In this document: positions 5,335-8,288 of the stretch, in pieces
Layout: each line of letters opens with the position of its first letter
How positions within the stretch are numbered: the first letter of the stretch is position 1
Assembly (NCBI GenBank): GCA_905214175.1
Contig: CAJMLD010000059.1
Location: 1 to 8,288, forward strand
Direction: 5' to 3'
From: an uncultured bacterium
GTDB lineage: Bacteria > Actinomycetota > Coriobacteriia > Coriobacteriales > Atopobiaceae
Length of the DNA: 8,288 nt
The notes under the pieces: model-generated
What the model was told of the DNA's origin: nothing
Databases searched by the model: none
What the model saw: only the letters and a program-made list of their open reading frames with translations
Position numbers and translations under genes: made by a program

Positions 5335-6675
5335 CTACACGCCGCCGTAGTAGTGGACGCGCTCCCAGTCGGTAACGGTAGTGCAGAACTCCTCCCACTC
5401 GCGGCGCTTGCTCTCCACGAGGTAGTTGAAGATGTGCTCGCCCAGCGTCTCGCGCATGAGCTCTGACTCCTCGAAGCGATCGACCGCCTCGCCCAGCGTG
5501 CGCGGCAGACGCTCGATACCCTTGGCAGCAAGCTCGCGCTCACTCTGCGAGAAGGTGTCAACCGTAGCCTCCTCGGGAAGCACAAGCTCGTCCTCGATGC
5601 CCTTGAGGCCCGCAGCCAGCGTAACGGCCAGCGCAAGGTACGGGTTGGCGGTGTTGTCGGCGCTGCGCAGCTCGACGCGCGTTGCCACGTGCTTGCCGGG
5701 CTTGTGCGTAGGAATGCGCACCAGCGCGGAGCGGTTCTTGCGCCCCCACGTGGCGTAGTTGGGGACCTCGCCGGAGGTGATGAAGCGCTTGTACGAGTTC
5801 ACCGTGGGGTTGGTGACCAGCGTGAACTCGGGCGCGTAGCGGAGAAGGCCCGCCACAAAGTGCTGCGCCAGCTCGGAGAGGTGCGCGGGGTGCTCGGTCT
5901 TGGGCGCCCAGAAGAGGTTCTCGCCGTCGTGGTCGAAGAGCGAGAGGTACAGGAACATGGCGGAGCCCGGCGCATCCGAGAGGGGCTTGGGCATAAACGA
6001 CGCGAACAGCCCCTCGGCCGCCGCCTCCTGCTTGATGACCAGGCGAGAAGACATGATGTTATCGGCGCAGCTCACGGCCTCGGTGAAGCGCAGCTCGATG
6101 ACGTTCTGGGACGGACCGCCGCCGTGGAAGGAGTACTGCACGGGGACGGACATCTTCTCCAGCGTGAGCGTGGTCTGACGGCGCAGGTCGTTGGCCACGT
6201 CGCTCGGCGTAAGGTCAAAGTAGCCGGCGGTGTCGAGAGGCACGGGGTCCACATCATTGTCAAAGTAGAAGTACTCGATCTTGGGACCCACGTTGAAGAC
6301 GTAGCCCTCGCGATCCGCGCGCTCGAAGACGCGCTCGAGGCATCCGCGCGGGTCGCCGGCAAACGGCTCGCGCGAAGGCGTGCAGATGTTGCAGAACACG
6401 CGCGCCACGCCGCTCTCGGTGGGACGCCAAGGCAAAAGCTGGAACGTCTCCGCATCCGGGAAGGCCAGCATGTCCGACTCCTCGAGGCGAGCAAAGCCGT
6501 CAATCGACGAGCCGTCGAAGCCAATACCCTCTTCGAACGCCTCCTCAAGCTCCTCCGGCGAGATCGCAAACGACTTCAGCGTGCCCAGCACGTCTGTGAA
6601 CCACAGGCGCACAAAGCGAATGTCACGCTCCTCAACGGTGCGCAGAACGAAATCAATGTCCTTCTCGGTGCTCAT
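5335..6675 (-). CDS. glnA: Glutamine synthetase type I family protein, probable altered or lost catalytic centre
   Basis: Full-length (446 aa) homologue of GSI; the symbol marks family only. Conserved: FDGSSIDGF (53-61, Asp 54), RLEESDM (63-69), FMPKP (227-231), NPTVNSYKRF (289-298), flap Glu 303, KNRSALVRIP (313-322), RVELRS (333-338, Glu 335) and ANPYLALA (343-350). Aligned to Bacillus-type GlnA, the usual GPEPEFF reads GPKIEYF (Glu to Lys 132; Glu 134 kept), HHEVAPGQHE reads FHGGGPSQNV (both Glu lost: Gly 185, Val 192), and GSGMH reads GSAMF (His to Phe 241). Thus four of six Mn/Mg-ligand positions are replaced, while glutamate/phosphate-binding arginines remain. There is no adenylylation-type Tyr motif, as in GSI-alpha. 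The frame is clean and the length normal, so this is not a decaying pseudogene. Start ATG 6673-6675 follows GGGAGGAG. It may be a GS-like ligase of other chemistry or a pseudoenzyme regulator; ordinary glutamine synthesis is doubtful. Confidence 0.9.
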   Translation of the reverse strand: MSTEKDIDFVLRTVEERDIRFVRLWFTDVLGTLKSFAISPEELEEAFEEGIGFDGSSIDGFARLEESDMLAFPDAETFQLLPWRPTESGVARVFCNICTPSREPFAGDPRGCLERVFERADREGYVFNVGPKIEYFYFDNDVDPVPLDTAGYFDLTPSDVANDLRRQTTLTLEKMSVPVQYSFHGGGPSQNVIELRFTEAVSCADNIMSSRLVIKQEAAAEGLFASFMPKPLSDAPGSAMFLYLSLFDHDGENLFWAPKTEHPAHLSELAQHFVAGLLRYAPEFTLVTNPTVNSYKRFITSGEVPNYATWGRKNRSALVRIPTHKPGKHVATRVELRSADNTANPYLALAVTLAAGLKGIEDELVLPEEATVDTFSQSERELAAKGIERLPRTLGEAVDRFEESELMRETLGEHIFNYLVESKRREWEEFCTTVTDWERVHYYGGV

Positions 6676-6713
6676 GGGTCTCCTCCCGACGGCACGGGCG
6701 CAGGTACTGCTCA

Positions 6714-6719
6714 ATCATA
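6714..6719 (-). promoter_or_regulatory. Possible -10 element of the GS-family gene
   Basis: Minus-strand TATGAT (5/6 to TATAAT) lies about 39 nt upstream of the ATG. No good -35 hexamer is found at 16-18 nt, so this is only a candidate. Confidence 0.3.
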
Positions 6720-6801
6720 CCTACGTTCCCACAACCGTATTTCGTGCCTGTTTCCACCTTCCCATCGGAGGGAATTATGACGTGGGAGACACGTTGGGGC
6801 A

Positions 6802-6843
6802 ACCACAGCGGCCCCTATTTGGCGAACCATCCAGCGCTGTGGT
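6802..6843 (-). other. Hairpin directly after the small Cys-rich membrane-protein gene
   Basis: ACCACAGCG (6802-6810) pairs with CGCTGTGGT (6835-6843), 9 bp with a 24-nt loop, starting 2 nt after the stop codon of the minus-strand gene. No T run follows on the minus strand, so it may be a weak or factor-assisted terminator or an mRNA-stabilising stem. Confidence 0.4.
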
Positions 6844-6845
6844 GC

Positions 6846-7061
6846 CTATCCAGCCCTGGGGTGCGCGGGCTTGTCGAGCGCCTCGTTGGCACGGCGGAGC
6901 ATGTCATCGGCGGCACGGCAGTGCCCGCCGGTGTAGCGCGCCGTGCAGCCGGCATCACCACAGGTGCTGCACTCGCTTGTCTCACCACGGGCAATCGAGC
7001 GCACGCACAGCGCCACCACTGCGGCCACCGCAAGGACAATGACAACATCAAGGGGATTCAT
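6846..7061 (-). CDS. Small Cys-rich single-pass membrane protein (FeoB-associated type)
   Basis: 71-aa protein: an N-terminal transmembrane helix (about 4-22, VVIVLAVAAVVALCV), a short basic stop (RSIARG), then a Cys cluster CSTCGDAGC (31-39) with a further Cys 48, and a polar C-terminal tail. This architecture matches the small 'FeoB-associated Cys-rich membrane protein' family, thought to accompany ferrous-iron uptake, although no feo genes are in the window and the Cys cluster is sparser than usual. Start ATG 7059-7061 is chosen because GAGGGAGG lies 5 nt upstream; an in-frame ATG 15 nt earlier would contain the ribosome binding site. It is divergent from gpmA and about 170 bp upstream of the GS-family gene. 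Function is inferred only from architecture. Confidence 0.75.
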   Translation of the reverse strand: MNPLDVVIVLAVAAVVALCVRSIARGETSECSTCGDAGCTARYTGGHCRAADDMLRRANEALDKPAHPRAG

Positions 7062-7086
7062 AGCTGCCTCCCTCATGTAAGCTTCA

Positions 7087-7104
7087 AGTTAACCTATGTC
7101 AACT
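7087..7104. promoter_or_regulatory. Imperfect operator dyad in the divergent promoter region
   Basis: AGTTAAC-CTAT-GTCAACT has 7-bp arms matching at 6 of 7 positions; on the minus strand it reads as two GTTRAC half-sites separated by 4 bp. It lies between the divergent starts of the Cys-rich gene (7061) and gpmA (7175). A perfect minus-strand TTGACA (7097-7102) and the -10-like TATAGT (7103-7108) overlap it, so a bound protein would interfere with leftward transcription. It only partly resembles DtxR-type boxes. Confidence 0.35.
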
Positions 7105-7120
7105 ATACCCTTTTGCGTCA

Positions 7121-7126
7121 TACTAT
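7121..7126 (+). promoter_or_regulatory. Possible -10 element of gpmA
   Basis: TACTAT (4/6) lies about 50 nt upstream of the gpmA ATG; ATGTCA 19 nt upstream is the best -35 candidate. Weak, but this AT-rich gap is the only place for a gpmA promoter in the divergent region. Confidence 0.3.
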
Positions 7127-7174
7127 CTACAGGTGTGCGGAAGCGCACGAAAAAGCCCAAGAGAAGGGAAGCCC

Positions 7175-7939
7175 ATGGCTGACGACCAGAACATGCACCT
7201 CGTGATCATTCGTCACGGCGAGTCCGAGTGGAACAAGCTCAACCTCTTCACCGGTTGGACCGATGTCGACCTCACCGACACCGGCCGCGCGGAGGCGGCT
7301 GCCGGCGGCAAGGCACTGAAGGAGCAGGGCTTCGACTTTGACGTCTGCTACACCTCGCTGCTCAAGCGCGCCATCCACACGCTGAACATCGTCCTTGACC
7401 AGATGGACCGCGCGTGGCTGCCCGTCCACAAGACCTGGCGCCTCAACGAGCGTCACTACGGCGCGCTCCAGGGCCTCAACAAGGCCAAGGCCGCCGAGGA
7501 GCACGGTGAGGAGCAGGTCCTCATCTGGCGCCGCTCCTTCGACGTCCAGCCGCCCGCGCTCACGCCCGGCGACGAGCGCGACCCGCACGTCCAGGCAATG
7601 TTCCGCGACGTCCCGCAGGAGGACCTCCCCTACACCGAGTGCCTGAAGGACACCATCGCTCGCGCGTGGCCGTACTTTGAGCAGGAGATCAAGCCGCAGC
7701 TCGAGAGCGGTAAGCGCGTTCTTATCGCCGCCCACGGCAACTCTCTGCGCGCCCTCGTGATGCAGCTCGAGCACCTCACCCCCGAGGAGATCCTCAAGGT
7801 CAACATCCCCACGGGCGTTCCTTGCTCCTACACCTTCGACAAGGACTGGAACATCCTCGACAAGCACTACATTGGCGACCCGGCCACCATCGAGGCCAAG
7901 ATCAACGCCGTCGCCAACCAGGGCAAGGCCAAGAAGTAA
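7175..7939 (+). CDS. gpmA: 2,3-bisphosphoglycerate-dependent phosphoglycerate mutase
   Basis: Cytoplasmic glycolytic/gluconeogenic enzyme interconverting 3- and 2-phosphoglycerate through a phospho-His intermediate. The 254-aa product has the family length and all key residues: RHGESEWN (13-20; phospho-acceptor His 14), NLFTGWTDVDLT (23-34), SLLKRAIHT (61-69; Arg 65), LNERHYGALQGLNK (90-103; Glu 92, the proposed acid/base), and AAHGNSLRAL (185-194; second catalytic His 187). The C-terminal lid IPTGVPCSYTF (201-211) is also present. The ATG at 7175-7177 is chosen over one at 7133 because AAGGGAAG lies just upstream and family proteins start immediately before the first strand (MHLVIIRHG). It is monocistronic, with an intrinsic terminator 25 nt after the stop. 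The codon choice is strongly C-ending (CTC, GAG, AAG), as expected of a highly expressed gene in a GC-rich genome. Confidence 0.97.
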   Translation: MADDQNMHLVIIRHGESEWNKLNLFTGWTDVDLTDTGRAEAAAGGKALKEQGFDFDVCYTSLLKRAIHTLNIVLDQMDRAWLPVHKTWRLNERHYGALQGLNKAKAAEEHGEEQVLIWRRSFDVQPPALTPGDERDPHVQAMFRDVPQEDLPYTECLKDTIARAWPYFEQEIKPQLESGKRVLIAAHGNSLRALVMQLEHLTPEEILKVNIPTGVPCSYTFDKDWNILDKHYIGDPATIEAKINAVANQGKAKK

Positions 7940-7963
7940 GACCGGCTGCCAGCGCAGTCTTGT

Positions 7964-7997
7964 ATCCCCCGGCAACTCGCGTCGCCGGGGGATTTTT
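7964..7997 (+). terminator. Rho-independent terminator of gpmA
   Basis: ATCCCCCGGC (7964-7973) pairs perfectly with GCCGGGGGAT (7984-7993) over a 10-nt loop, followed by TTTTTG. It is a textbook terminator placed 25 nt after the gpmA stop. Confidence 0.93.
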
Positions 7998-8000
7998 GTG

Positions 8001-8058
8001 CCGCGGGATTGATTTACCGGGCAACGGGATTGCTTTACCAGGTAACTCAATCCCGCGG
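8001..8058. repeat. Compact element: 21-bp tandem repeat with 12-bp inverted ends
   Basis: The 21-bp units 8004-8024 and 8025-8045 are adjacent and match at 18 of 21 positions (differences at unit positions 9, 16 and 19). The outer ends CCGCGGGATTGA (8001-8012) and TCAATCCCGCGG (8047-8058) are a perfect 12-bp inverted repeat, and pairing continues inward (TTACC/GGTAA) with few mismatches. It starts 3 bp after the gpmA terminator T run and is not needed to end that gene. Confidence 0.6.
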
Positions 8059-8060
8059 AC

Positions 8061-8096
8061 GAGAAGGGCGACCGCCCGGATCCCGGACGGCCGCCC
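8061..8096 (-). terminator. Terminator of the partial minus-strand gene
   Basis: Arms 8066-8079 and 8083-8096 enclose a 3-nt loop. Two plus-strand mismatches become G-U pairs in minus-strand RNA, giving a continuous 14-bp stem only in that direction. TTCTCGT follows, the same tail as after the proximal GS-family terminator. It lies about 43 nt after the TAG at 8139-8141. Confidence 0.7.
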
Positions 8097-8138
8097 AGCT
8101 ACACAGCCAACAGGCTGCTGCTATGGCCTCGCGTGATG

Positions 8139-8288
8139 CTACTCGGACTTTGCGGCCTCGTCCTTCAGGCCGTAGAACGCAACGTTCTCGGGGCTCCAGC
8201 CAAGGCTAGAGAGGTACTCGTACTCGGCCTTGTCGGTGGTGAAGAGGTGCGTGCCGCGGACCAGGTACGGGTTGAACAGACGATAGAT
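8139..8288 (-). CDS. C-terminal end of a probable surface protein with DUF5648-like repeat (partial)
   Basis: An open frame enters from the window end and stops at TAG (8139-8141), giving the last 49 residues. They read IYRLFNPYLVRGTHLFTTD at the start and continue with EYEYLSSLGWSPENVAFYG, then a short charged tail. The pattern YRLFNPY...H.FTTD..EYE.L...GW....AFY is that of the DUF5648-type repeat, found at the ends of cell-wall enzymes and adhesins of Gram-positive gut bacteria. The catalytic or main domains lie outside the window, so the overall function is unknown. The downstream terminator and intact reading frame support a real gene end. Confidence 0.8.
   Translation of the reverse strand: MYRLFNPYLVRGTHLFTTDKAEYEYLSSLGWSPENVAFYGLKDEAAKSE

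Noticed and set aside
5689..6780. 363-aa plus-strand open frame opposite the GS-family gene
   Set aside because: Arg/Val/His-rich antisense shadow of a gene with clear family motifs.
7127..8050. 307-aa minus-strand open frame opposite gpmA
   Set aside because: Leu/Val/Gly/Asp-rich antisense shadow of gpmA that also runs through the gpmA terminator; no motifs and no ribosome binding site.
8001..8058. CRISPR-like repeat
   Set aside because: Only two adjacent degenerate 21-bp units without a spacer between them.

Overview
The window looks like chromosomal DNA of a GC-rich anaerobic actinobacterium, most likely class Coriobacteriia (Olsenella/Atopobium/Collinsella-like). This is an inference from four things: high-GC coding sequence, twin-arginine lipoprotein substrate-binding proteins, a small FeoB-associated-type Cys-rich protein, and a DUF5648-like surface-protein end. 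No rRNA, intact tRNA, CRISPR array, transposase gene or phage gene is visible.

Layout. (1) Positions 58-4274, all minus strand: a polar amino-acid ABC uptake operon, transcribed as lipoprotein 1 (3414-4274), lipoprotein 2 (2462-3319), permease (914-2389) and ATPase (58-924). The two lipoproteins are tandem paralogues. The permease is unusually large because it carries a secreted beta-rich N-terminal domain and a charged C-terminal tail. A GC hairpin followed by a short T run separates the lipoproteins from the permease and could reduce expression of the membrane and ATPase subunits relative to the binding proteins. Permease and ATPase reading frames overlap by 11 nt. (2) Positions 4275-5210: about 0.9 kb without a convincing gene. 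It is locally AT-rich and full of structure: a 10-bp long-range stem with pseudoknot potential, short tandem heptamers, dyads, a 15-bp perfect inverted repeat and a purine-rich tract. (3) Positions 5210-5300: two tandem hairpins ending the glutamine synthetase-family gene; the distal one is a long palindrome with an extra half copy, like a dispersed REP-type element. (4) Positions 5335-6675, minus: a full-length type I glutamine synthetase homologue in which, by motif alignment, four of the six metal-ligand positions are changed. This is the most interesting object in the window. (5) Positions 6846-7061, minus: a 71-aa one-pass membrane protein with a Cys cluster. (6) Positions 7175-7939, plus: gpmA with a strong intrinsic terminator. 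(7) Positions 8001-8096: a compact element combining a 21-bp tandem repeat with 12-bp inverted ends, then a terminator for the next minus-strand gene. (8) 8139 to the window end, minus: the C-terminal end of a probable surface protein that runs off the window.

How the parts fit: the ABC operon would import a polar amino acid (glutamine, glutamate or a similar ligand) through two alternative Tat-exported lipoproteins. The neighbouring GS-family protein belongs to the same area of nitrogen metabolism but may not be an ordinary glutamine synthetase, so a regulatory or altered-function role is possible. The gpmA gene is a glycolytic housekeeping gene with its own transcription unit.
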